NCBI GenBank assembly: GCA_946408825.1
Contig: CAMJTU010000006.1
Coordinates: 1-64,000 of the forward strand
Source: an uncultured Planctomycetaceae bacterium
GTDB taxonomy: Bacteria > Planctomycetota > Planctomycetia > Pirellulales > Thermoguttaceae
DNA: 64,000 nt
Direction: 5' to 3'
How positions within the stretch are numbered: the stretch's first letter is position 1; every line of letters starts with the position of its first letter. A program made the translations under genes and the position numbers. The notes beneath the pieces were generated by a model. The model saw only the letters and a list, made by a program, of their open reading frames with translations, had not been told where the DNA came from and searched no databases. Below are positions 42,613 through 51,148 of this stretch, piece after piece.

Positions 42613-44298
42613 TCAAAAGCTCTGTCCGCTTGAATCGTCACCAGTTTGTTCGCGGTCTGAGACGTCATGACGTTGGATATTATCTAAAGGCGGGTTCTGT
42701 TTTTTGAAGGAATCTGAAGCGTTGTTTTGAGATTGGACGTCAACTGCAATAAAAGGCGAATAACGTCCAAACGCGGGGTCCGTCACTGAATATATCGTCC
42801 TAAAATCTGCGTGAGAATCAATTGTTTCACCATCTGAGTCTACGTCTTCTTCGTCATAAGCGTTACTACAATTGTCAGAATCCAAGATGGAACGTTCTTC
42901 TCCTACGGAGTTGTTCTTATATCCCTCGTCCTCATCTTCCCCGTATAAATTACGGCCGGGGTCGGCAAAATCGTCGTATTCTCCTGGCGATCTAAAAAAA
43001 CCTTGGAATTCACCGGAATCAGACTCTGACTCTGAGAAGAATGGAACTGTTCCGCCTGAGGGCAACGGAGTTCCTATTCCATATAAAAACGCGCCTTTCT
43101 CGAGCCAGTACTGGCAAATGGTAAAAAACATAACATACGTATACGTTGATTGAAAACTTCCTGTCATTAATCCAGTGAGGATAATAAAGGCGCCTACCGA
43201 CTGAACACACAAGTATTCAAGAGAACGACGAGGAAGATTTCGTCCTATAGTCAAAATTCTAAAGGCAATCCAAGCGTAGAAACCTCCGCCGACAATGCCA
43301 TACATTGTGAGAAAGTCAAAAAGATCGCTGTGCGTTCCGACATAGTCCCCGCATGCCCGAAACATCAACAGACGCGTCTCACTGTATCCTCGACCAAAAA
43401 GAAGAGATCTCATCGATTCCGGATTAACCAGGGCGCCCAGCGCAGCGCGAATCAACTTAATTCGACCGTTGCCGCCGTCGACACGAATTCTTTGCCAGCG
43501 CAGTAAAAAAGATTCGCCAAATGAAGAGGTCAGAAACACCCAGGCGGCAATTATGGCAATCCCCAATATGAAAAACGTCCTAATTTTTCGACCACGAAAA
43601 AGCCAGAAGGCGTCAAAAAGAAGTACAAGAGCAAAACTAAGCTGGGTAGCTCGATTGTAACTAAAAAGGATTACCAGCAACCCCACGAATATTGGAATCG
43701 CAAAAATCCAGCGTCCCCGTCGAGTAACAACCAACCAGTAAAACGCTAGAAAAATCCCGAGGGTTACAAATGATACGACTGTTTTTCCTGAAACGTTCAC
43801 ACCGCCAGTTGTTGCATAGACTTCCTTGTAAATTGATCCAACATTCTGCGTATTGAACGCCCACATTGCCAGTAATTCTTGAATGAAAATTCCTATAAGG
43901 AATGAAAAGGCTAGTTTTTCGAGCTGCCGAATCTCCAGGGATTGCCTTGTTATGATCGTCGCAAACAGAAACCACATAATAAACCGGGCGGCATATGCGA
44001 TCTCAACAATTTTAGCGTCTTCTGCGAAAAAGACGGCTAAGTACAACGCTTCACAAATGAAATAAAAGGAGGCGACAATCCAAACGTCGACGCCGCTACG
44101 AAGAGACTCGCTCCCGAGTTTGGAGATTCCAAAGAATGCGATAAACGCCGAAAGCTGAAGAAAATGGACGGGAACGGAGCCAACGCCGCCTGTTCCTCCT
44201 TCTTCCATGAGAATATGAGCTAAAAGCGGATAAAGGATCGCGTACAAACAAAGATAGTTTATCGCCAGATTTCTAAATGAAAAACGATCCTGATCCAC
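42613..44298 (-). CDS. O-antigen-ligase/polymerase-like membrane protein with acidic tail
   Basis: 561 residues; GTG start without a clear ribosome site. The first 400 residues hold about 10-12 hydrophobic segments (ICLYAILYPLLAHILM, WIVASFYFICEALYLAVFF, FAIPIFVGLLVILFSYNRATQLSFALVLLF and others) and a large extracytoplasmic loop with GRGYSETRLLMFRACGDYVGTHSDLFDFLTMYG. That is the Wzy/WaaL layout, in which the loop and a HxxxD-like segment are catalytic. It would polymerise or ligate the repeat unit. The C-terminal 140 residues are hydrophilic, very rich in Asp, Glu and Ser (GEYDDFADPGRN, GEDEDEGYK), unusual for the family. Confidence 0.78.
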   Translation of the reverse strand: MDQDRFSFRNLAINYLCLYAILYPLLAHILMEEGGTGGVGSVPVHFLQLSAFIAFFGISKLGSESLRSGVDVWIVASFYFICEALYLAVFFAEDAKIVEIAYAARFIMWFLFATIITRQSLEIRQLEKLAFSFLIGIFIQELLAMWAFNTQNVGSIYKEVYATTGGVNVSGKTVVSFVTLGIFLAFYWLVVTRRGRWIFAIPIFVGLLVILFSYNRATQLSFALVLLFDAFWLFRGRKIRTFFILGIAIIAAWVFLTSSFGESFLLRWQRIRVDGGNGRIKLIRAALGALVNPESMRSLLFGRGYSETRLLMFRACGDYVGTHSDLFDFLTMYGIVGGGFYAWIAFRILTIGRNLPRRSLEYLCVQSVGAFIILTGLMTGSFQSTYTYVMFFTICQYWLEKGAFLYGIGTPLPSGGTVPFFSESESDSGEFQGFFRSPGEYDDFADPGRNLYGEDEDEGYKNNSVGEERSILDSDNCSNAYDEEDVDSDGETIDSHADFRTIYSVTDPAFGRYSPFIAVDVQSQNNASDSFKKQNPPLDNIQRHDVSDREQTGDDSSGQSF

Positions 44299-44498
44299 TG
44301 TTCTATAATTCTTTTGAATAAAAGGCGGTGAAGTTTAATTGATGGCAAAGTCTGCTAATTCTAACAAAATACTATTTTTGATTAAAAGGTTCAACAACAA
44401 ATTTAAGCGTCCGCACAGACGCGTAAAAAATGGCGTTTCGTCGAACCGCTTCAAGCATAATGAAAAAACCTGCGTCGTTATAACTAGAAAAAACCTCT

Positions 44499-44530
44499 CA
44501 CGATTCAGGCTAATGCTACCTTAAATCGTG
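44499..44530 (-). terminator. Putative terminator after the second glycosyltransferase
   Basis: On the minus strand CACGATT (44530-44524) pairs with AATCGTG (44505-44499), followed by AGAGGTTTTTTC. It lies 60 bp after the glycosyltransferase stop, inside the 291-bp gap 44299-44589, which holds nothing else I can name. Confidence 0.5.
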
Positions 44531-44589
44531 CAGAAGTTCAAGAATTTTTCCGTTGAGAAACGAAAAGCGTCCAAGCGAACACTCAATCG

Positions 44590-45819
44590 TTACGACAGTA
44601 TTCTGGTTTCAAGTGGATACCAATGCTTTCCCCACTCCTCAGCAAGTTTTGAAGTCGAATAAGATTGAGCCAACTCAAGTGAATAATGTTCAGATTTATT
44701 TGAAGATTCACGGAGAAACAACGCTTCGTCGATGGCTTGGGCGTAAACAACGGGGTCACGTTCAGTAATAATCCTTCCATTTAAACCGTCATGAATCATG
44801 TTCTCTACGCCGCTTACGTTTGTCGACACACAGATTTTTCCACACCCCAAAGCTTCTGTCATTGCGACTGACCATCCCTCGCAATAGGACGAACAAAGAT
44901 AAAGATCTGCGGCGACTAGTCGTCGCCACGTCTCCATTGGCGAAAGAAAACCTTCGACCCGAACATTCCCTGAAACCCCGAGTTTCCGAGCATATTCTTC
45001 TAGAGAAGCACGGTCTTCGCCGTCTCCGACAAAAATAAGTTTGACACTAGGATATTTTTTCTTAAGTTCAACAAGAGTTTCAAGAACAAGTCGCCACCCT
45101 TTGACCCAACAAAGTCTGCCGACTGACACGAGGATGGGATTGTTTTCAGTTAATCCCAAAGAAAGACGTTGCGCAAGAAAATCGCCGGGATGAAAAATAT
45201 CCTCATTAAATCGCGTCGGAAAAAATAGAAGTCGACAACCGTCGAGTAATTCTCGATTCTCTTTCTCAAATTTGTCGATAGCAAGACGATCGGCAGAGGC
45301 GAGTAAAGCGGCAGGTTTCAATCTTACCAAATTATTCATCATGCGACGATGAAACCACTTAGCAAGAAATCGTAAATGCGAATAACGAGAAAATGCTACC
45401 GGATTATTAAGTCCGGCAAAACGGTAACAAAAAGACGACCATTCGTAACGACGCAACACCCCCAAAAGCTCCGGCGAATCACAAAATAAATTTCGCGTTG
45501 GAATCTCGCGAATCGCAGGAAGATACTTAGCTATCAATCTACGAAACACAATCCGCCTGGGAGTGAGAGGTTTGTGGCTCTTGTTCCTTGGCGCATAAGA
45601 CCCGATGTTAAAACGCCAAATTGGGCGATCGTGCCATTCGCTCAAGACCCAAGAACCTACTGGCAAACGGTCCGATTCGTCAGGGGCGACAAGAGCAAAA
45701 CGGGAACCAAACGCATTAAGAGCCTGAATCGCAAATGCTGTTTGCCCACCGCGTGGCGGACAATAAGGATCGCCAGGGCAAATATAAACGGCGTCAGGAT
45801 TGGGTTGATTGACTGTCAT
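44590..45819 (-). CDS. Family 4 glycosyltransferase
   Basis: About 409 residues from the ATG at 45819, which has GGAGC ten bases upstream; the frame is open to 45852. Landmarks: CPPRGGQTAFAIQALNAFGSRFALV, LVSVGRLCWVKGWRLVLETLVEL, FVGDGEDRASLEEYARKLG and SSYCEGWSVAMTEALGCGKICVSTNVSG with the EX7E motif. It adds a sugar to the growing repeat unit. It follows the flippase gene by 55 bp. Confidence 0.9.
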   Translation of the reverse strand: MTVNQPNPDAVYICPGDPYCPPRGGQTAFAIQALNAFGSRFALVAPDESDRLPVGSWVLSEWHDRPIWRFNIGSYAPRNKSHKPLTPRRIVFRRLIAKYLPAIREIPTRNLFCDSPELLGVLRRYEWSSFCYRFAGLNNPVAFSRYSHLRFLAKWFHRRMMNNLVRLKPAALLASADRLAIDKFEKENRELLDGCRLLFFPTRFNEDIFHPGDFLAQRLSLGLTENNPILVSVGRLCWVKGWRLVLETLVELKKKYPSVKLIFVGDGEDRASLEEYARKLGVSGNVRVEGFLSPMETWRRLVAADLYLCSSYCEGWSVAMTEALGCGKICVSTNVSGVENMIHDGLNGRIITERDPVVYAQAIDEALFLRESSNKSEHYSLELAQSYSTSKLAEEWGKHWYPLETRILS

Positions 45820-45874
45820 TGTAAAAGCTCCAAAGTGGAAACAAAGTGTCAAGCGTGCCCTATCAATAAACTTT

Positions 45875-47221
45875 CTATACCTTGGATAAATCGGTTCTTT
45901 TCATATGTAACATAATACAAATTTTCATTCCCAAAGTTTGAACCAAGTAAGCGCACAACATTGCGACAGCCAGCCCAATAGCGCCCGGAAGCCAATATCC
46001 GTTTAACAAAAGCGCTCCGAGGACAATGACGCTCCAAACAACGGTCAACCAAAACTTCGTCCAGAGTTCTCCCAAACTTGTAAGCGCGCTAGTATAAACG
46101 TTGGATACGCTCATTACGACGCTCAAGATCAACAAAATGACGAGCGTTCCAGCGCCCGATACAAAATCGTCGCCAAACGTCCTCATTATCATCTTAGAGA
46201 AAGGAATGAGAAAAAGCGCTAACGTAAGTGTAAAAATCGCGTTCAGTATAACGTTACACCTAACCGTCTTTTCATACCGATCTGCGTCCTTGAGCGCGTT
46301 AAGCTCGGAGAGAGAGGGCACGACAACGTTGGCGGCAAGAACAGGGAAATACAAAACAGCTGTCTGCACTTGACGCGCAACGTCGAAAACGCCAAGTTCG
46401 CTAGTTCCGTTCGGTTGTCGCGCTAGCATAACAGAAGCTCCCCAGGTAACGAAACTCATTAGCATTGAAACAAGTGTCGCAGGAAGGCAGAAGTTCCATA
46501 AAACGCCTATTTCACGCCAGCATTCTCGATAACGACAAGTTATTCTTCCTCGACGTAGACGACGATGAATATAGAAACTATTGCACAAACAATTAAATAA
46601 CGGAGCGGCAGACGCTCCTAGAATCGCGCCTGTTAATCCGCCAAAGCGTGCCCCCAGCCAAAAAAAAGGAATGGAGGCAAAACCGCTTATCGATAGTGAA
46701 TAAGCAATTTCTTTATAGCTTTGAAATCCGGTAAGGACGCCTGTTTGCGCGCCAACAAGCGCCGTTAATATCAGCAAAAGCGAGCTTAAACGCGTCTGAA
46801 GGACCAAATGTGGAGCCTCTATTAGCGTGTCGCACATCCAAGGAGCCGCGATACAAAAAACAATTGCGACAGCAACACTCGAAAAGATGGTAAAGACATA
46901 ATTGAGCGCAATAATCCGTCCCACACGATCACGGTCTGTTACGAGCAATTCAGAAACATACTTCGTTGAAGTGCGTCCCATGCCAAAACTCGCGACAGTA
47001 ATAAACGCGTTTACCGTCGAACGCACTAACGTAAATTCGCCATACGTGTATTGTCCCAGAATTCTAACCACCATACACGTTGTTATTAGCATAGCAATCC
47101 TAGATGGAACGCTTCCAACAGAAAGCCAAAAAACGCCGCTCGCCATCTTGGATGCAAGTCGTGAACCTTTTAGGCGCGCAAACATTGTTTTAATAATAAA
47201 TTTAGGGCGTTTAGCAAACAT
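45875..47221 (-). CDS. Polysaccharide flippase (Wzx-like, MOP superfamily)
   Basis: 448 residues with about 12 hydrophobic segments in the Wzx/MATE pattern (GVFWLSVGSVPSRIAMLITTCMVVRILGQYTYGEFTLV at the start is typical of the polysaccharide-exporter group, followed by ASFGMGRTSTKYVSE). It moves lipid-linked repeat units across the inner membrane. It is the first gene of the minus-strand exopolysaccharide cluster, which has polymerase-like, two GT4 and CapK-like genes but no initiating sugar-phosphate transferase, chain-length regulator or outer-membrane exporter in the window. Confidence 0.87.
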   Translation of the reverse strand: MFAKRPKFIIKTMFARLKGSRLASKMASGVFWLSVGSVPSRIAMLITTCMVVRILGQYTYGEFTLVRSTVNAFITVASFGMGRTSTKYVSELLVTDRDRVGRIIALNYVFTIFSSVAVAIVFCIAAPWMCDTLIEAPHLVLQTRLSSLLLILTALVGAQTGVLTGFQSYKEIAYSLSISGFASIPFFWLGARFGGLTGAILGASAAPLFNCLCNSFYIHRRLRRGRITCRYRECWREIGVLWNFCLPATLVSMLMSFVTWGASVMLARQPNGTSELGVFDVARQVQTAVLYFPVLAANVVVPSLSELNALKDADRYEKTVRCNVILNAIFTLTLALFLIPFSKMIMRTFGDDFVSGAGTLVILLILSVVMSVSNVYTSALTSLGELWTKFWLTVVWSVIVLGALLLNGYWLPGAIGLAVAMLCAYLVQTLGMKICIMLHMKRTDLSKV

Positions 47222-47238
47222 AGCCAGAGCGTCGTCTA

Positions 47239-47267
47239 TTTAATAACCAAGGCGTTTCTGATATAAT
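47239..47267 (+). promoter_or_regulatory. Putative promoter of the P60-like/DUF1080 gene
   Basis: TATAAT at 47262-47267 with TTTAAT at 47239-47244 (17-base spacer), 115 bp before the ATG. The -10 is perfect, the -35 weak. Confidence 0.45.
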
Positions 47268-47307
47268 CGGCAGGCGATCGGCGGCGATTTATTCGCGATA
47301 GCTCGAT

Positions 47308-47336
47308 ATTATACAGAGATTGCGTTCAGGCGTCGA
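47308..47336 (-). promoter_or_regulatory. Putative promoter of the exopolysaccharide cluster
   Basis: On the minus strand TCGACG (47331-47336) and TATAAT (47308-47313), spacer 17, 87 bp before the flippase start. It overlaps in space with the divergent promoter for the P60-like gene, so the two could be co-regulated. Confidence 0.5.
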
Positions 47337-47382
47337 TCGATATAATTCGATCCCCGTACCTTTGTCAGGAATAAGAAATCGT

Positions 47383-48900
47383 ATGTTACGCTACAAAACC
47401 ACATTGCCATTTATAATTCTCCTCTTAACAACATTCACGTCCCTTTACGCTACAGAAACTCCGACAACAGACTCAGAGTTAGAAACGATTCTGCGCGCTA
47501 AAGTTGTCGAGTACATGCGCGCGGCAGCCACTATCGAATGGATTCCAACTGAAGATATCCCCTATTGGAATCCAGAGCAGAATTTTGTGTTCAAAAAGGG
47601 TGAAACTTACTACGGTCTTCCATATACGCAGTACTCGCGCAACAACACTCTCGAATCGTTTAAGACACAAATTAACACGGTCGACGGAACTTCCTACTAT
47701 GTTGGTCCAAGCGATTTTGATAAATATTGGGGGTCCGACTGTTCGGCTTCTGTTTCGAACGCGTGGAAGCAAGCTGATCCCAGTTTTCCCTCTCTTCTGA
47801 CGCGTCGACTTATTCCAGATCGACCTAAGGAAGTTGTTCCTGTCGGAAATTATGTGCTCAATTATTATGACGAGACGCCTAATATCGTCAAAGAAAACGG
47901 TTTCGAAACAATGGCTCGCGCATATGCGCAACTAAAGCCCGGCGACGCCGTCGTTATGCACCATAACTACGACGGTCACATTATGCTTGTGCTTAAGAAC
48001 GACTCTGAAAATTCTCGCCTGTTTATAGCAGATCAGACGGGGTTATCCAACGGCGTTCCGAAGGGGCGTTCGGGACGCTCCACGTTCCGCGTCGACTGCG
48101 AATACTCTTATCAAACCCTTTTCGACTACGCGTATATTCCGATCGCGCTCAAAAAAATCGACGACGCGACGCATGAAATTCAATTGTTTAACGGGCGTGA
48201 CCTCGAAGGATGGGACGTTTGGATTAAGGGAGCCGGAGGTTCGAATATCGATCCTAAAAACGTCTTTACCGCGCGAGATGGAATTCTACGTGTTAGCGGT
48301 GAAGAATACGGGGGAATTCAGACGAAGGAATCATACTCTAATTACCGTTTAACAGTCGAGTATAAATGGGGAGACAAAACTTACGGCGCCAAAATTGGCA
48401 AAGCGCGAGACTCGGGCGTCTTGATCCATTCGTTTGGCGATATTGGCGAATTCGGCGGAGTATGGAGCAAGTCAGTCGAAACCAATATTATTGAGGGAGG
48501 AACCGGCGACTTCTGGATCGTTGGCAGTCCAGACGACGGCATTTCAGCAACTTGTGATATTGCCGAAGTTGATGGAAAGCGTTATTTCGATCCTAAAAAT
48601 GGTAAACCTATTACTATTACAGCAAATCAGGATGGCAATTTCCTTAGGCTAGGAAAAAGTCGTGAATGGAAAGACGTTACTGGATTTCATGCCATGGGCG
48701 ACTTTGAAAAAGAAAACGACTGGAATGAACTCGTAATTTACGCAATCGGCGACGAAATGAGAATCTACCTCAACGGAAAATTCGTCAATCGAATTTACGG
48801 TCTCAAACAAACAGAAGGTAAGATACAGCTTCAATCAGAGGGAGCCGAGATTCTCTTCCGACGAGTTACGCTCCGTCCGTGGAACGAGCCGCTCGACTAG
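47383..48900 (+). CDS. Secreted fusion: NlpC/P60-like amidase domain + DUF1080 (lectin-like) domain
   Basis: About 505 residues from the ATG at 47383 (AGGAATAAG upstream); the frame opens at a TTG at 47320. Signal peptide LPFIILLLTTFTSLYATE. Residues 60 to about 265 are papain-like: YYVGPSDFDKYWGSDCSASVSNAW (candidate catalytic Cys), LKPGDAVVMHHNYDGHIMLVL (candidate His) and IADQTG. Residues about 280-505 are DUF1080 (LFNGRDLEGWDVW, YRLTVEYKWGD, RDSGVLIHS, NDWNELVIYAIGDEMRIYLNGKFVNR), a concanavalin-like domain often attached to planctomycete hydrolases and now linked to 3-keto-glucoside cleavage. The combination suggests a wall- or glycan-bound amidase; the substrate is unknown. Confidence 0.78.
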   Translation: MLRYKTTLPFIILLLTTFTSLYATETPTTDSELETILRAKVVEYMRAAATIEWIPTEDIPYWNPEQNFVFKKGETYYGLPYTQYSRNNTLESFKTQINTVDGTSYYVGPSDFDKYWGSDCSASVSNAWKQADPSFPSLLTRRLIPDRPKEVVPVGNYVLNYYDETPNIVKENGFETMARAYAQLKPGDAVVMHHNYDGHIMLVLKNDSENSRLFIADQTGLSNGVPKGRSGRSTFRVDCEYSYQTLFDYAYIPIALKKIDDATHEIQLFNGRDLEGWDVWIKGAGGSNIDPKNVFTARDGILRVSGEEYGGIQTKESYSNYRLTVEYKWGDKTYGAKIGKARDSGVLIHSFGDIGEFGGVWSKSVETNIIEGGTGDFWIVGSPDDGISATCDIAEVDGKRYFDPKNGKPITITANQDGNFLRLGKSREWKDVTGFHAMGDFEKENDWNELVIYAIGDEMRIYLNGKFVNRIYGLKQTEGKIQLQSEGAEILFRRVTLRPWNEPLD

Positions 48901-48943
48901 TTGTATAATATAATTCGTCGCAAGTTTAGCGTCTTATCTCACG

Positions 48944-48980
48944 AAAAGGCTCCCGAAGTTCCGTCTTCGAGAGCCTTTTT
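48944..48980 (+). terminator. Intrinsic terminator after the P60-like/DUF1080 gene
   Basis: 15-bp stem with one wobble pair (48944-48958 and 48965-48979, 6-base loop) ending TTTTT, 43 bp after the stop. The rest of the gap to 49229 holds nothing I recognise. Confidence 0.85.
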
Positions 48981-49229
48981 CAGTATAGAGTAACGCTACT
49001 GAACCACTCCAGATAGTCCGTTAAATAGCGATTAATGAAACAATATCTTGGACTCTTCGTGAGAATGAAGTCCTGTGCTTCCCTTTATGAAATGGGGTTA
49101 ATCTACTATCCGCAACATTCCCCTCCTGTCTCCCCCATATGCCTATCTTCTAAAAGGATCTCGACAAAACCATTACCCTAAAAAGGCAGGGAAAAACCCA
49201 GAATGTCAAAAAAGAACGCAAGTAAATCG

Positions 49230-51029
49230 CTAGCCCATTATTTCTTCAAGGGTATCGACAAGTGTTTCAAAACGTTTCATTGCGTTCTCTATAGCGCTAG
49301 GCTTTTCCATATCGACTCCAGCCCCCCGTAAAATATCGAGAGGCGAAGACGACGAACCAGATTTGAGAAAACCAAGATAAGCGTCGCGCTCAGCGTCGCC
49401 GCCTCCCAACACTCTGTCGGCCAACGCAATTGCGGCTGAAAGTCCAGTGGCGTACTTATAGACGTAAAAACCACGATAAAAGTGCGGAATACGTAAACAT
49501 TCGAGTTCAAGCGCGTCGTCTATAACAAAATCAGAACCGAAATACTCGTCGAGAACGCCGCGATAAACTTGACGGAAAGTCATAGCTGAAAGCGGACTGT
49601 TATCTTCGGCGATCTTATGTGTTCGATGTTCGAATTCGGCAAACATTGTCTGTCGAAAAATTGTCGCGCGTATTGAATCGAGTTCACGATTCACTATCCA
49701 AGCTTTGGTTTTTCGATCCTTTGCCTCATTGAAGAGATAACGTGCAAGAAGTTGCTCGTTAAAGGTGCTGGCTATTTCGGCAAGAAAAATTACATAATCG
49801 TAGTAACGATATGGTTGTGTTCTCGCAGAATACCAGCTATGCATCGAGTGCCCCCCTTCGTGCGCGAGCGTAAAGACGCTTTCTATAATCGAAGGCTTAT
49901 AATTAATCAATATGTAAGGGGGAAAATCATAACCAGGACAACTGAACGCGCCGCTCTCCTTGTTTTCATTCTCATAACGGTCGCACCACCGTTCAACGGT
50001 TACGCCACGCGTAAAGTTTTCAACATATTCGTCGCCAAGCGGAGCAAGCGCCTTACCAATCAGCATAACGGCGTCGTCCCACGAATAATTAACCGTAATA
50101 TCGGAAACAACCGGCACATAGACGTCGTAAAAATGAATATTATCGAGTTTCAAGAGTTTACGGCGCAACTCGTAGTATCGAAAAAGGGCTGGAAGAGACT
50201 TACGTACTGTTTCAATTAAATTTAAATATACAGACTCAGGAATTTCCTCGCCAAACATGGCGGCCTGAAGCGAATTATCAAACCCCCGAGCTTTTGCGTA
50301 GAAAACGTCTTTGCGAATCGATCCCTCTAAAAGTGATGAAAAAGTATTTTGTCGTTCTTCATACCGGGCGTAGAAACGTTCAAACGCATTCTTTCGCACT
50401 TCTCTCGACGGGGACTGCAAGAAAACCTGAAACGTTTCATGGGTTAATGGCTGAGGACGACCAGTCTCGTCCACTAAAGATTCGAATTTCGTCTCAACAT
50501 CGTTAAGCAAACTAAACGTCTTCGCCGGCACGTCGACAACTTCGCCAACCGACGCTATAAGTCTCTCCTCTTCTGTGGAAAGCGTATGAGGTTTCATTCG
50601 ACGCAGGCGTTCAAGTTTGACTCTCCAAGGCGCGAGGCGTTCGTCCGTTAGAAACGCCTGCCAGGTTTCTTCCGAGAGCGCAAGTAATTCCGGGTTGACA
50701 AAACTAGAAGCTTCCGCCAACACGTTAGCGATTAGACCGAAAGAATTTTTCATTTCCTGATACTTCGAATTGCTCAGGTCCTCGGTCGATTTTAAGAAAG
50801 CGTATACGCTCAGTTTTTCCGCCTCGCGCGACAAATCCTCTTCGTAGCGGAAGAACTCGACAAGCGCCTCGACAGTGTTAAGCGTTCCTCTAAAAGAAGA
50901 GACCCGTTGCGCGAAAACTTTCCAGTCGTCGAAATCTTCGCGCCACTTCTCGTCGTTTTTATAAATGCGAGTCAAATCCCATGTGTCGCCAACAGCGACT
51001 TCGTGTCTCTTCTTAACTCCTGAGTCCAT
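49230..51029 (-). CDS. pepF: Oligoendopeptidase F (M3B metallopeptidase)
   Basis: 599 residues, the usual length. The zinc motif is His390-Glu-Gly-Gly-His394 in FTLAHEGGHSMHSWY, with a downstream Glu ligand in FLAEIASTFNE; other landmarks are an N-terminal WDLTRIYKNDEKW and KFESLVDETGRPQPLTHETFQVFLQS. It cleaves oligopeptides of about 7-17 residues in the cytoplasm. GAGGT lies seven bases before the ATG. No signal peptide is seen. It is a stand-alone gene, 119 bp after the large secreted protein gene. Confidence 0.93.
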   Translation of the reverse strand: MDSGVKKRHEVAVGDTWDLTRIYKNDEKWREDFDDWKVFAQRVSSFRGTLNTVEALVEFFRYEEDLSREAEKLSVYAFLKSTEDLSNSKYQEMKNSFGLIANVLAEASSFVNPELLALSEETWQAFLTDERLAPWRVKLERLRRMKPHTLSTEEERLIASVGEVVDVPAKTFSLLNDVETKFESLVDETGRPQPLTHETFQVFLQSPSREVRKNAFERFYARYEERQNTFSSLLEGSIRKDVFYAKARGFDNSLQAAMFGEEIPESVYLNLIETVRKSLPALFRYYELRRKLLKLDNIHFYDVYVPVVSDITVNYSWDDAVMLIGKALAPLGDEYVENFTRGVTVERWCDRYENENKESGAFSCPGYDFPPYILINYKPSIIESVFTLAHEGGHSMHSWYSARTQPYRYYDYVIFLAEIASTFNEQLLARYLFNEAKDRKTKAWIVNRELDSIRATIFRQTMFAEFEHRTHKIAEDNSPLSAMTFRQVYRGVLDEYFGSDFVIDDALELECLRIPHFYRGFYVYKYATGLSAAIALADRVLGGGDAERDAYLGFLKSGSSSSPLDILRGAGVDMEKPSAIENAMKRFETLVDTLEEIMG

Positions 51030-51148
51030 TCTCTACCTCTTTCAGATCGTTTATGAGGAAAGTCTTCTAATGAACGTCAACCGCAAACTCCGTCATTCTA
51101 GCTGAACCACAGTCAGACGTCAAATAACTTTTGAAAACTCGCTTGGCA

